DNA of 64,000 nt from RYN-230 sp963713815 (GTDB taxonomy: Bacteria > Actinomycetota > Actinomycetes > Streptosporangiales > Streptosporangiaceae), in the NCBI GenBank assembly GCA_963713815.1, contig CAVQNH010000014.1, forward strand, positions 62,001 through 126,000. Reading direction: 5' to 3'. The position numbers and the translations under genes were made by a program. Positions 57,296-64,000 of this stretch are shown piece after piece. Every line of letters starts with the position of its first letter. Position 1 is the stretch's first letter. Below the pieces are notes generated by a model. It searched no databases. It was not told the DNA's origin and saw only the letters and a list, made by a program, of their open reading frames with translations.

Positions 57296-59518
57296 TTGAG
57301 CCGGGCGCGGTCAGGCAAGGCTGCCCTTCCCGGCGCCCGGCCCGCCGAGCCTGACGCGGGCCCGGTTCCTGCTCCGCGTAACTGGCGGGTAGCGACCCGG
57401 CTGGCTGTCCTGGTCGCCATTCCGACCTTGCTGGGCCTGGCGCTCACCGGGCTGCGGATCACCGACGAGACGCGCAGCGCGGCCGCTTATGGCCAGGTCA
57501 GCCGCCTCGCCGTGCTCAGCCATGAGGTGGACGGATTAGCGCAGGCAATGGAGGATGAGCGGGCCGGCACGGCCACGTTCATCGCCGCCGGCCGCCCGGC
57601 CTCAGATCTCCCGGCCCTGCACCGGCAGTATCTGATCACCGACGGCTGGGCGGTCACGGTGCGCCGGCTGGTTCACCAGGGTGACCGCGGCTACCCGGCC
57701 CAGACGCAGGCCAGCGCGGCTACGGCCCTGGCCAGCATCGCCGGCCTGCCCAGCCTGCGCAGGGAGGCCGCGCAGAGCCAGGCTCCGGCGCTGACCGTGA
57801 TCAACGGCTATTCCGCGGCGACGGCTGGCCTGTTCACCCTCGACGACAGCCTGGCCAACCTGAGCGGCGACTCCACCCTGATCACCAGCGCGCGTGCGCT
57901 CGGCTCGCTGTCCAGGCTGGCGGACCAGGTCTCGCTGCAGCAGGCCATCCTCGGCGGGGCGCTCGCCGCCGGGCACTTCGGCCCCGGGGCCCGCACGGCA
58001 CTGATCACCGCCCAGGCGCAGCAGGCCAGTGACCTCGCGTCGTTCCGCAGCCTGGCGACCCCCGAGGAGGGCTGGGCCGTCACCCAGACCCTGGCCAGCC
58101 CGCTGGCCGGGCAGGCCCAGGCGGTCGAGCAGCGCGCGACAGCGTCCGGCGGCGCAGCGCTGGCCCTCGGCCCGGGCGCCAGCCAGCAGTGGCAGACCGG
58201 GACGTCGTTCACCGAGGGCTGGATGCGCCACGCCCAGGAGCAGATGACGACCTGGATCACCAGCTACACCCAGGCCACCCAGCGGTCCATGATGAGGACC
58301 GCGCTGATCACCGCCGGCGCGGCCCTGGCCGTCCTGGTCCTGGTCCTGCTGGCCACGATCATCATTGCCCGGTCCATGGTGCGCCCGCTGCTGGTACAGC
58401 GGGAAGCGGTGCGGCTGGCCAGTGAAGAAGCCCGCCGGCGGCGCAGCATCAGCGCCATCTCCAACGGTTTTTTCCGGCGCAGCCACTACCTGCTGGAACG
58501 GCTGCTGCGGCTGATCGACATCCTGGAGCGCAGCGAGGACGACCCGGGACGGCTGGCCAGCCTGTTCCAGATAGATCACCTGGTCACGCGGATGCGGCGT
58601 AACTCGGACAGCGCCCTCGTCCTCGCGGGCCACGAGACATCACGCGACGAGGCCGAGCCGGTCACCCTGGTGGATGTGCTCCGCGCCGCGGTCTCCGAGA
58701 TCGAGCAGTACAACCGGGTCGTCCTGGACGTCCCGGTGGATGACTGGGTCAGCGGGGACGCGGTGGCCGACACCGTGCACCTGCTGGCCGAGCTGCTCGA
58801 GAACGCCACCGCGTTCTCGCCCAAGACGACCCAGGTCATCGTGTCCGGGCATCCCGTGCGCGGCGGCGGCCTGCTGGTCAGTATCACCGACGCCGGGACA
58901 GGCATCGCGGAGGAATACCTGGGGCAGCTCAACTGGCAGCTGGCCCACCCATCCGACGCAGACGCGGCGGTCAGCCAGCACATGGGCCTGTTCGCGGTGG
59001 CGCACCTGGCCGCGCGGCACGGGATCTCGGTCGCCCTGGACCTGCCGCCAGAGGGTGGTACCGCCGCCGAGGTCTACCTTCCGGCCTCCCTCATCCTGCC
59101 GGACGCCCCGGGACCGGTGCCCGGCCCCCGGCTGGAGACCGTGGTGTCCGTCCAGGGCGCTGCCCTCCCCGTGGCCATCCCGGAGTGGCAGCGCGAAGAG
59201 CCGGAGCACCCGGAGCCGGAGCAGGCGGAACGGGAGCAGGAGCACGCGGAGCAGGCCGGGGCGGAGCGGGGCGGTGTGCTGCCGATCTTCGAGTCCGTCG
59301 AGTCTGAATATCCCCGCCCGCTCACCGGGCTGCCGCAGCGGATCCCGCAGGCCAGGCTGGCCAGCGGAACAGCAGCTGACCAGGCGCCCCGGCCAGCCGG
59401 GGCCGGATCGGCGGAAACCTCGCGGGAGCAGCTGGCCAGCTTCCAGCGGGGTTCCCGCCGGGCCCGGGCCGTAGTCGAAGAGGACCGCGAGACGAAGCAA
59501 CGGGCCCGGGATCACTGA
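57296..59518 (+). CDS. cvnA: conservon-type sensor histidine kinase (CvnA-like, nitrate/nitrite-sensor domain)
   Basis: A 740-residue membrane sensor starting at TTG 57296 (GAGGA upstream). A first helix (VATRLAVLVAIPTLLGLALTG) is followed by a 280-residue extracellular four-helix NIT-like domain, ALITAGAALAVLVLVLLATI as second membrane helix, then RRSHYLLERLLRLIDILERSED in the conserved CvnA helix with DDPGRLASLFQIDHLVTRMRR. The ATPase domain has LLAELLENATAFSP, VSITDAGTGI and GLFAVAHLAARHG. The C-terminal 120 residues are Pro/Glu-rich and disordered. In Streptomyces, CvnA works with CvnB, CvnC and CvnD to regulate development; here only CvnB follows. Confidence 0.9.
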   Translation: MSRARSGKAALPGARPAEPDAGPVPAPRNWRVATRLAVLVAIPTLLGLALTGLRITDETRSAAAYGQVSRLAVLSHEVDGLAQAMEDERAGTATFIAAGRPASDLPALHRQYLITDGWAVTVRRLVHQGDRGYPAQTQASAATALASIAGLPSLRREAAQSQAPALTVINGYSAATAGLFTLDDSLANLSGDSTLITSARALGSLSRLADQVSLQQAILGGALAAGHFGPGARTALITAQAQQASDLASFRSLATPEEGWAVTQTLASPLAGQAQAVEQRATASGGAALALGPGASQQWQTGTSFTEGWMRHAQEQMTTWITSYTQATQRSMMRTALITAGAALAVLVLVLLATIIIARSMVRPLLVQREAVRLASEEARRRRSISAISNGFFRRSHYLLERLLRLIDILERSEDDPGRLASLFQIDHLVTRMRRNSDSALVLAGHETSRDEAEPVTLVDVLRAAVSEIEQYNRVVLDVPVDDWVSGDAVADTVHLLAELLENATAFSPKTTQVIVSGHPVRGGGLLVSITDAGTGIAEEYLGQLNWQLAHPSDADAAVSQHMGLFAVAHLAARHGISVALDLPPEGGTAAEVYLPASLILPDAPGPVPGPRLETVVSVQGAALPVAIPEWQREEPEHPEPEQAEREQEHAEQAGAERGGVLPIFESVESEYPRPLTGLPQRIPQARLASGTAADQAPRPAGAGSAETSREQLASFQRGSRRARAVVEEDRETKQRARDH

Positions 59519-59538
59519 GAATCGCTGAGAGGGAGCAC

Positions 59539-59940
59539 ATGGATCCGGCTCTCCGTCCGCAAGACGTCGACCGGCTCATCACCGACTTCACCGAACGTGT
59601 TCCTGGCGTGCTGCATGCCGTCGTCGTGACCTCGGACGGCGTCCCGCTGGCCGTGTCCCACCGGATCCAGGCCGGCCAGCTGGAGCAGCTCTCCGCCATC
59701 ACGTCCGGCCTGATCAGCCTGGCCTGTGCCGCGGCCCGGATATCCGGCGACGAAGACGTCACCCAGGCCCTGATCACCATGGAACTGGCCGCCCTCGTGA
59801 TCATGTCGATCGATGGCGGATCGACGCTGGCCGTGCTCACCACCGCCGCCGCCGACCTGGACCTCGTCGCGTACGAGATGACGATGCTGGCCGAACAGGG
59901 CGCCAGCATCTTCACCCCGCCTGCCCGCGGCGCCGCGTAA
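59539..59940 (+). CDS. cvnB: roadblock/LC7 domain protein (CvnB-like)
   Basis: A 133-residue roadblock/LC7 protein. It has DVDRLITDFTERVPGVLHAVVV, TSDGVPLAVSHRI, QLEQLSAITSGLISLACAAAR and TLAVLTTAAADLDLVAYEM, exactly the CvnB family arrangement. Its partner sensor ends 20 bases upstream, and AGGGAG precedes the ATG. Such proteins bind Ras-like GTPases (CvnD) and couple them to the sensor. No DUF742 (CvnC) or GTPase (CvnD) gene follows, which is unusual. After the stop the sequence is non-coding to the convergent gene at 60482. Confidence 0.92.
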   Translation: MDPALRPQDVDRLITDFTERVPGVLHAVVVTSDGVPLAVSHRIQAGQLEQLSAITSGLISLACAAARISGDEDVTQALITMELAALVIMSIDGGSTLAVLTTAAADLDLVAYEMTMLAEQGASIFTPPARGAA

Positions 59941-59999
59941 CACACGGTCGCCGCTGTGCCCGCCCAGCGTCGCCCGGCGGGCGCAGCGGGGCGCGGATC

Positions 60000-60482
60000 T
60001 CAGCGGTTCCTGAGCGCCCTTCGGCGGTAGGCGATGCTCCCGGCGCCGACCACGATCGCCGCTCCGCCGAGGCCCACCAGGAAGGTGTCCTGGAATCCGG
60101 CCGTGCCGCCGCCGCCCGTCTGCGGGGCAGCGGTGGGGAAAGTACTGGCCGACGGGCTCGGCGGCGGCGTGTGCGACTGGGTGGCGGGTGACGGCGAGTG
60201 GCTGGGCGTCGGCGTCTCACTGGCCGAAGAGGTGGTGTTCGGGGTCGGCGTGCCGGTAGCCGTGATCGTGACGGTGGGCGAGCCAGTGGGGGTGGGCGAG
60301 CCAGTGGGGGTGGCCGGGCTGGTCCTGGTCGGCGATCCCCCGGGGGACAGCGACGGCGGTGTCGCCGACGGCGTCCCGCTCGTGCAGGCCGCGACCGACG
60401 CGGACGCGAGCACGGTCACGGTGGCGCAGCCGATCGCGCTTAATCTCGCGCCGAGCGGCTTCCCCGCGATAGTCGGGCGCAT
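60000..60482 (-). CDS. surface protein with lipobox-like signal, Ser/Thr/Pro stalk and APQTG sorting signal (putative sortase substrate)
   Basis: A 160-residue protein. The N-terminus is a signal peptide whose end VAAC (residues 30-33) also fits a lipobox. Residues 35-117 are a Ser/Thr/Pro stalk with PTGSPTPTGSPT repeats, likely wall-spanning. The C-terminus is a classic sorting signal: APQTG (119-123), the hydrophobic helix TFLVGLGGAAIVVGAGSIAY and the basic tail RRRALRNR. It is divergent from a class F sortase gene 160 bases away, its likely attaching enzyme. AGGAGG precedes the ATG. Both a lipobox and a sorting signal in one protein is odd. Confidence 0.85.
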   Translation of the reverse strand: MRPTIAGKPLGARLSAIGCATVTVLASASVAACTSGTPSATPPSLSPGGSPTRTSPATPTGSPTPTGSPTVTITATGTPTPNTTSSASETPTPSHSPSPATQSHTPPPSPSASTFPTAAPQTGGGGTAGFQDTFLVGLGGAAIVVGAGSIAYRRRALRNR

Positions 60483-60645
60483 CTTTACGGAACCTCCTCT
60501 GCGTCAGGCGGGCAGGTCCCGGGAAAACGCCGCAGGCCATAAAGGCAAGGCCCGCCGACGGTACGCAGAGGCAATGGCTCGTTCATCACTGGGATATTAG
60601 GCTACGCGAGTAGGACACCCTGGGGAAGACGGTGGAGGGACGGCA

Positions 60646-61380
60646 TTGCGGGAGGTTGAGCGACAGCGTGTAGCGGGGTTTCGCGTGGTCGTGTCATGGC
60701 CGCAGAGCAGGTTCGCCCCCCCGCCCCGCCCGTCGGTAAACCTCCGGGCCCGCATCGCCGGGGTGGCCGGCGTTCTGCTCCTCGTGGTCGGGACCATCTC
60801 GGTCGGCATCGCGATCGCTGTCCAGCAGCATGCGCCGCAGCCCTCCCTGGCCGCGGCGGGCGCGGTCGGGCCAGCCGGGGGCCGCGGGCCGTCGCTGCGG
60901 CGCTCGATGCCGGTCTCGGTAAAGATCCCGGCCATTGGCGTGAACTCGTCCCTGCTGCACCTGGGCATTAACCGCGACGGCACGATCCAGGTGCCGTCGC
61001 TTTATGGGCGGCCTAATGAGGCGGCGTGGTTCAAGTACTCGGTGACGCCCGGCCAGTTCGGGGCGTCAGTCATTGAAGGTCACGTCGACACCCGTCAGGG
61101 GCCGGCTGTTTTCTTCCGCCTGGGGGCCCTGCGCCCTGGAAACAGAGTCGAGGTGACGCTCGCCGACGGGGTCACCGCGGTGTTCCGCGTCACCGGCGTA
61201 CGTCAATACCAAAAGGCACATTTCCCCTCTAAAATTATTTATGGCGCGTCAGGGTACGCTGCGCTGCACCTGATTACGTGCGGCGGCGCGTTCGACTACG
61301 CCACCGGCCATTACCTCAGTTCGACTGTGGTGTTCGCCACCCTCGCCTCGTCGCGCCGGGCGGCCCCCAGGGCCGCCTGA
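60646..61380 (+). CDS. class F sortase
   Basis: A 244-residue membrane-anchored transpeptidase (TTG start; GTGs at 60685 or 60691 are also plausible). One transmembrane helix, VLLLVVGTISVGIAIAV (residues about 43-59), leads to the extracellular sortase barrel. It starts with PVSVKIPAIGVNSSLLHLG, has the catalytic His146 in IEGHVDTRQG and the catalytic Cys212 in LITCGGAFD, as in actinobacterial class F enzymes. It cleaves a sorting motif and links the protein to peptidoglycan. The APQTG protein encoded divergently is the obvious substrate candidate. Confidence 0.93.
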   Translation: MREVERQRVAGFRVVVSWPQSRFAPPPRPSVNLRARIAGVAGVLLLVVGTISVGIAIAVQQHAPQPSLAAAGAVGPAGGRGPSLRRSMPVSVKIPAIGVNSSLLHLGINRDGTIQVPSLYGRPNEAAWFKYSVTPGQFGASVIEGHVDTRQGPAVFFRLGALRPGNRVEVTLADGVTAVFRVTGVRQYQKAHFPSKIIYGASGYAALHLITCGGAFDYATGHYLSSTVVFATLASSRRAAPRAA

Positions 61381-61430
61381 CGGGTCACATGCCGGTGCGC
61401 CTCATGGCCAGTTCCCGGCCCTGGGATCGT

Positions 61431-63020
61431 CTACAGCTTGGTGCGGATGGCGACCTGGCACAGTTCCGGCAGCCTTCCCTCGGCCGCGCGGGCGGCGATC
61501 CGCACGCCGGTCCAGGCCAGTGCGGCGCCGTACGCTGCGGCACACACGAGGAGCGCGGGCACCCGGACCTGCGCGGGGTCAGCGCTGGTGAGGTTCCCGG
61601 CGACGATCACCGGGACCGCCGCCACCGCGACACAGGCCAGGGTGCCCAGGTTGCTCGCGAGCGCGTGGCCCCCGGATCCCTGGGCGGACTGGGGCATGGG
61701 GCTGCCGGCCCGCTTGGCCATGGGATAGGGCAGGGCGACGGTGAAGATGTTGGCCACGCCCAGCGCCGCACCGAGCCCGGCCAGTCCCACCGCCAGGGCC
61801 ACGAAGCCTTCCGCCGGGTGCTTGGCCGCGGCGGCCAGGCCGAAGGAGGCCGCGGTGAGCAGCGGCACCGCGATCACGCCGAGCACGATGTCCTGGCCGG
61901 AGAAGTAGGACCGCAGCTCCCGGCGGCCGCGGAGCGCCAGCGCCTCGATGATGAACGGCTCACCGGTGAGCCCGACCGCGTTGGCGTGGAATGCCCCCAC
62001 GAAGCCGGCGCCGAGGATGACGCTGAAGAGCACTATCCCGGGATGCTGGTTCCGGCCGAGCAGGGTGCTGATGGACGCCGCGACCATGATGACCGCCGTC
62101 AGGACCCAGTAGACCAGCGACAGGGGGTCGCGGCGCTGGTAGATCCAGAAACGCGCGGCCACGGTGCCGCGCAGGCCGGACCGGGCCAGCGGCAGTGCCG
62201 CGCCGCGGACCCGCGAGGACTGCGTGGACGTGTCGGCGGTGACCAGGGCGCGCCCGAGTGACCGCACCCAGAGCCAGACCAGCACGACGATGACCGCGGC
62301 CAGCAGGGCCAGGCGGGCCACGGCGAGCCCCGGGTGCCCGTCCGAAGCGTCAGCGACCGCATGCGCCGCCAGGCCCGGTGGCAGCCAGCGCAGCCACGCG
62401 TTGACGCCAGCGAAGCTGGACGCGGAGAGCTTCCCCTCCGCGGCGACCCGGGGTACCACCTGGGTGAAGAACTCGTACAGGGCGAAAATGGGGATGACCA
62501 TGAACGCCGCCAGGTCCTTGCCCCGGCGGGACCGCAGCAGCCCGGCCATGCCGGTGGTCACGAACCGGGCCAGCGCGATGCAGAACAGCACCTGCAGGAG
62601 CACCGCGACCACCGCGATCAGCACGCCGAGCGCGCCCCGGGCCAGGCCGACCGTGATCCCGAGCAGGCCGACCACGTTGGCCAGCGGCCAGGCCCCCGAT
62701 GCGGAGGCGGCCAGCAGCCCCGCGGCCAGCGGGCGGGTGCGCAGCGGGTACAGCGCGAGGGTGGCCGGGTCGAGGGTGCTGTCCAGGCCGAAGACGAAGA
62801 TCGGCAGGATCAGCCAGCCGAACGCGAACAGGGTGAACAGGACCGTGCTCACGTCCACCGCGGCGGGCTGGCCGCGGAGCAAGGCCAGGAGGGTAAAGGC
62901 GCCCGCCGCGACCAGCGCCGCGGCGGCGGTGCTGATGATGAAGGAGACTTTCGCGGCCGTGGACGCGCGCAGCGCGTTGCGCAGCAGGCGCAGTTTCAGC
63001 TGGACGAGGACCCGAGCCAC
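61431..63020 (-). CDS. ABC transporter permease (large, about 12-helix type)
   Basis: A 529-residue integral membrane protein with about twelve helices, of the actinobacterial ABC-2-like exporter permease type. It opens VLVQLKLRLLRNALRASTAA. The GTG start at 63020 follows AGGAGGGA and overlaps the end of the ATPase gene by 25 bases. Segment AILVFARFVTTGMAGLLRSRRGKDL-like in the first half and the second-half helix AVIMVAASISTLLG are typical. The substrate is not recognisable. It is the second gene of the operon after the ATPase. Confidence 0.88.
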   Translation of the reverse strand: MARVLVQLKLRLLRNALRASTAAKVSFIISTAAAALVAAGAFTLLALLRGQPAAVDVSTVLFTLFAFGWLILPIFVFGLDSTLDPATLALYPLRTRPLAAGLLAASASGAWPLANVVGLLGITVGLARGALGVLIAVVAVLLQVLFCIALARFVTTGMAGLLRSRRGKDLAAFMVIPIFALYEFFTQVVPRVAAEGKLSASSFAGVNAWLRWLPPGLAAHAVADASDGHPGLAVARLALLAAVIVVLVWLWVRSLGRALVTADTSTQSSRVRGAALPLARSGLRGTVAARFWIYQRRDPLSLVYWVLTAVIMVAASISTLLGRNQHPGIVLFSVILGAGFVGAFHANAVGLTGEPFIIEALALRGRRELRSYFSGQDIVLGVIAVPLLTAASFGLAAAAKHPAEGFVALAVGLAGLGAALGVANIFTVALPYPMAKRAGSPMPQSAQGSGGHALASNLGTLACVAVAAVPVIVAGNLTSADPAQVRVPALLVCAAAYGAALAWTGVRIAARAAEGRLPELCQVAIRTKL

Positions 63021-63763
63021 GTCAGTCCCTCCTCATTACTCGCGCGGGGGCCGACCAGGTCGATGAACGCCTGCTGCAGCGTCTTGCCGCCCCGTACCTC
63101 CTGCATGGTCCCGGTCTTCACGATCCGGCCCTTGCTGATGATGGAGACGTGATCGCAGACCTGCTCGACCAGTTCCATCACGTGGCTGGAGAACAGGACA
63201 GTGGAGCCGGACCCGGCAAAGCGGGTCAGCAGGCGGCGGATCACGTCGGCTGAGACCGGATCCACGCCTTCCAGCGGCTCATCCAGGAACAGCATCGCCG
63301 GGTTGTGGATCAGGGCGCACCCGAGCATGGTCTTCTTGCGCATGCCGGTGGAATAGTCAGCGACCAGCCGCTTGGCGTCCGCGGTCAGGTCCAGCACGTC
63401 CAGCAGCTGGGTGGCGCGTGAGCGCACCTCCGCGGCGGGCAGGCCGCGCAGCCGCCCGGCGTATTCCAGCATTTCCTCACCGCTCAGCCGCTCGAACAGC
63501 CTGGCCTCGGCCGGCACCACGCCGATGACGGCCTTGGCGGCCGGGGGGTCGGCCCAGACGTCCAGCCCGTTGACCAGGACCTGGCCAGCGTCCGGCCGCA
63601 GCAGGCCGGTCATCATCGACAGGGACGTGGTCTTGCCCGCCCCGTTCGGCCCGACGAGCCCGGACAGGGAACCGGCCGCGATCTCCAGGTCGATGCCGGC
63701 CACCGCCTCCTTAGCGCCGAAACTCTTCCGCAGTCCGTGCACGGCCAGGGCTGGCTCACTCAT
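62996..63763 (-). CDS. ABC transporter ATP-binding protein
   Basis: A 255-residue ATPase. Walker A is GPNGAGKTTSLSMMTGLL, the signature is YSTGMRKKTMLGCALI (a degenerate GMRKK form, common in ABC-2 exporters), Walker B is AMLFLDEPLEGVDP and the switch His is in LFSSHVMELVEQV. The ATG at 63763 has AGGAGG upstream. It drives the permease gene overlapping its 3' end. Its start overlaps the stop of a small upstream ORF (ATGA). Function: export of an unknown substrate or membrane-stress response. Confidence 0.93.
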   Translation of the reverse strand: MSEPALAVHGLRKSFGAKEAVAGIDLEIAAGSLSGLVGPNGAGKTTSLSMMTGLLRPDAGQVLVNGLDVWADPPAAKAVIGVVPAEARLFERLSGEEMLEYAGRLRGLPAAEVRSRATQLLDVLDLTADAKRLVADYSTGMRKKTMLGCALIHNPAMLFLDEPLEGVDPVSADVIRRLLTRFAGSGSTVLFSSHVMELVEQVCDHVSIISKGRIVKTGTMQEVRGGKTLQQAFIDLVGPRASNEEGLTWLGSSSS

Positions 63764-63906
63764 GTTTTCCTCCTGTAGCACCGAGCTTGCCCACTATGCA
63801 CGCCGACCAGGAGCCTCCACATCAGCTTTTCGGTGTGCGCGTTCAGTTCGACCAGGATGCCGGCCCTTCCGCCGTCGATCACCGGGGAAAGACCGTTATC
63901 GGACAT
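63760..63906 (-). CDS. possible 48-residue protein translationally coupled to the ABC transporter
   Basis: The frame starts with ATG at 63904-63906 and ends in a TGA that overlaps the ABC-ATPase ATG (ATGA), a strong sign of translational coupling in these genomes. It encodes MSDNGLSPVIDGGRAGILV followed by ELNAHTEKLMWRLLVG and a basic end (RCYRRKT). No family or motif is recognised, and the upstream ribosome site is poor. It could be a leader peptide that tunes the transporter or a small regulator. Confidence 0.4.
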   Translation of the reverse strand: MSDNGLSPVIDGGRAGILVELNAHTEKLMWRLLVGVHSGQARCYRRKT

Positions 63907-64000
63907 AAGAAGTGGCGGATTCCGCAGGTGCCGTTCCGGGCGGCGCTGCCTGCCGCCCGGCCCGGCGGGCGCCGCTGGGACTAAAATTGATATCACTATG

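Noticed and set aside
60280..60325. Repeated PTGSP-encoding units as a mobile or regulatory repeat
   Set aside because: They are in frame and simply encode the low-complexity stalk of the surface protein.
1..64000. CRISPR array, tRNA or rRNA genes, transposases
   Set aside because: No regularly spaced repeats of 25-40 bases, no tRNA-like cloverleaf with anticodon arm, no rRNA sequence and no DDE or HUH transposase motif were found when reading through the window.

Overview
The window is very GC-rich, densely coded DNA from an actinobacterium, most likely a soil or acid-tolerant filamentous lineage (Streptomyces, Streptosporangiales or Frankiales type). The case rests on gene content: several mycothiol/DinB-fold enzymes, F420-type oxidoreductases (LLM and PPOX families), a LAL-type giant LuxR regulator, part of a 'conservon', a class F sortase, a sedolisin (S53) peptidase, DUF3040 and DUF6918 proteins, and frequent GTG starts with ATGA/GTGA stop-start overlaps. 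The species cannot be named from this sequence. I see no rRNA, tRNA, CRISPR array, transposase or replication origin.

Region 1 (1-9.2 kb) is the most notable. After the tail of a maleylpyruvate-isomerase-like gene, a decayed ion-channel tail, a membrane protein and a GNAT acetyltransferase, an AraC regulator at 1.7-2.6 kb is divergent from a tightly packed ten-gene operon (2.8-9.2 kb). The operon holds a DJ-1/PfpI-like protein, two SnoaL-like proteins, all polypeptides of a toluene/alkene-type soluble diiron monooxygenase except the reductase (alpha, gamma, effector, beta, Rieske ferredoxin), an unusual protein resembling ribosomal protein uL22, and an MIP18/PaaD-like maturation factor. All six diiron ligands sit at the positions known for toluene 4-monooxygenase.

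Region 2 (9.2-24.3 kb) is a set of small accessory genes: an MFS transporter, two DinB proteins, a secreted tripeptidyl-peptidase-like hydrolase, VOC and CoA-binding proteins, methyltransferases, an LLM oxidoreductase, a NYN-domain protein, an AhpD-like protein, D-Tyr-tRNA deacylase (dtd), DUF1801 and DUF3224 proteins, an AraC regulator and a 5-formyl-THF cyclo-ligase-like protein. A YefM-YoeB toxin-antitoxin pair with a clear operator follows at 24.4-25.0 kb.

Region 3 (25-37 kb) holds a DMT transporter; an ABC exporter (ATPase and permease) joined to a NarL-type two-component system; a secreted CHRD-like protein; a LAL regulator; DUF3040 and DUF6918 proteins; and a DUF2975 membrane protein with an XRE regulator behind a palindromic operator.

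Region 4 (37-49 kb) has an S53 peptidase plus zinc-ribbon membrane protein operon, a DUF72 protein, a GH79-like glycosidase, a flavin amine oxidase, an NAD-epimerase, an ArsR-SRPBCC-SRPBCC operon, and a cytochrome P450 with its 3Fe-4S ferredoxin.

Region 5 (49-64 kb) has a tandem, partly decayed ASCH-domain array, two DUF4188 gene remnants, a thioredoxin with a zinc ribbon, hydrolases, a two-gene remnant of a conservon (CvnA-CvnB only), a divergent sortase/substrate pair, and an ABC-2 exporter preceded by a translationally coupled small ORF.

At least seven genes are broken by single-base-scale frameshifts, several in or beside C/G runs, with both halves otherwise well conserved. Such a density suggests indel errors in the assembly rather than mass pseudogenisation, and split genes are annotated here as single loci.
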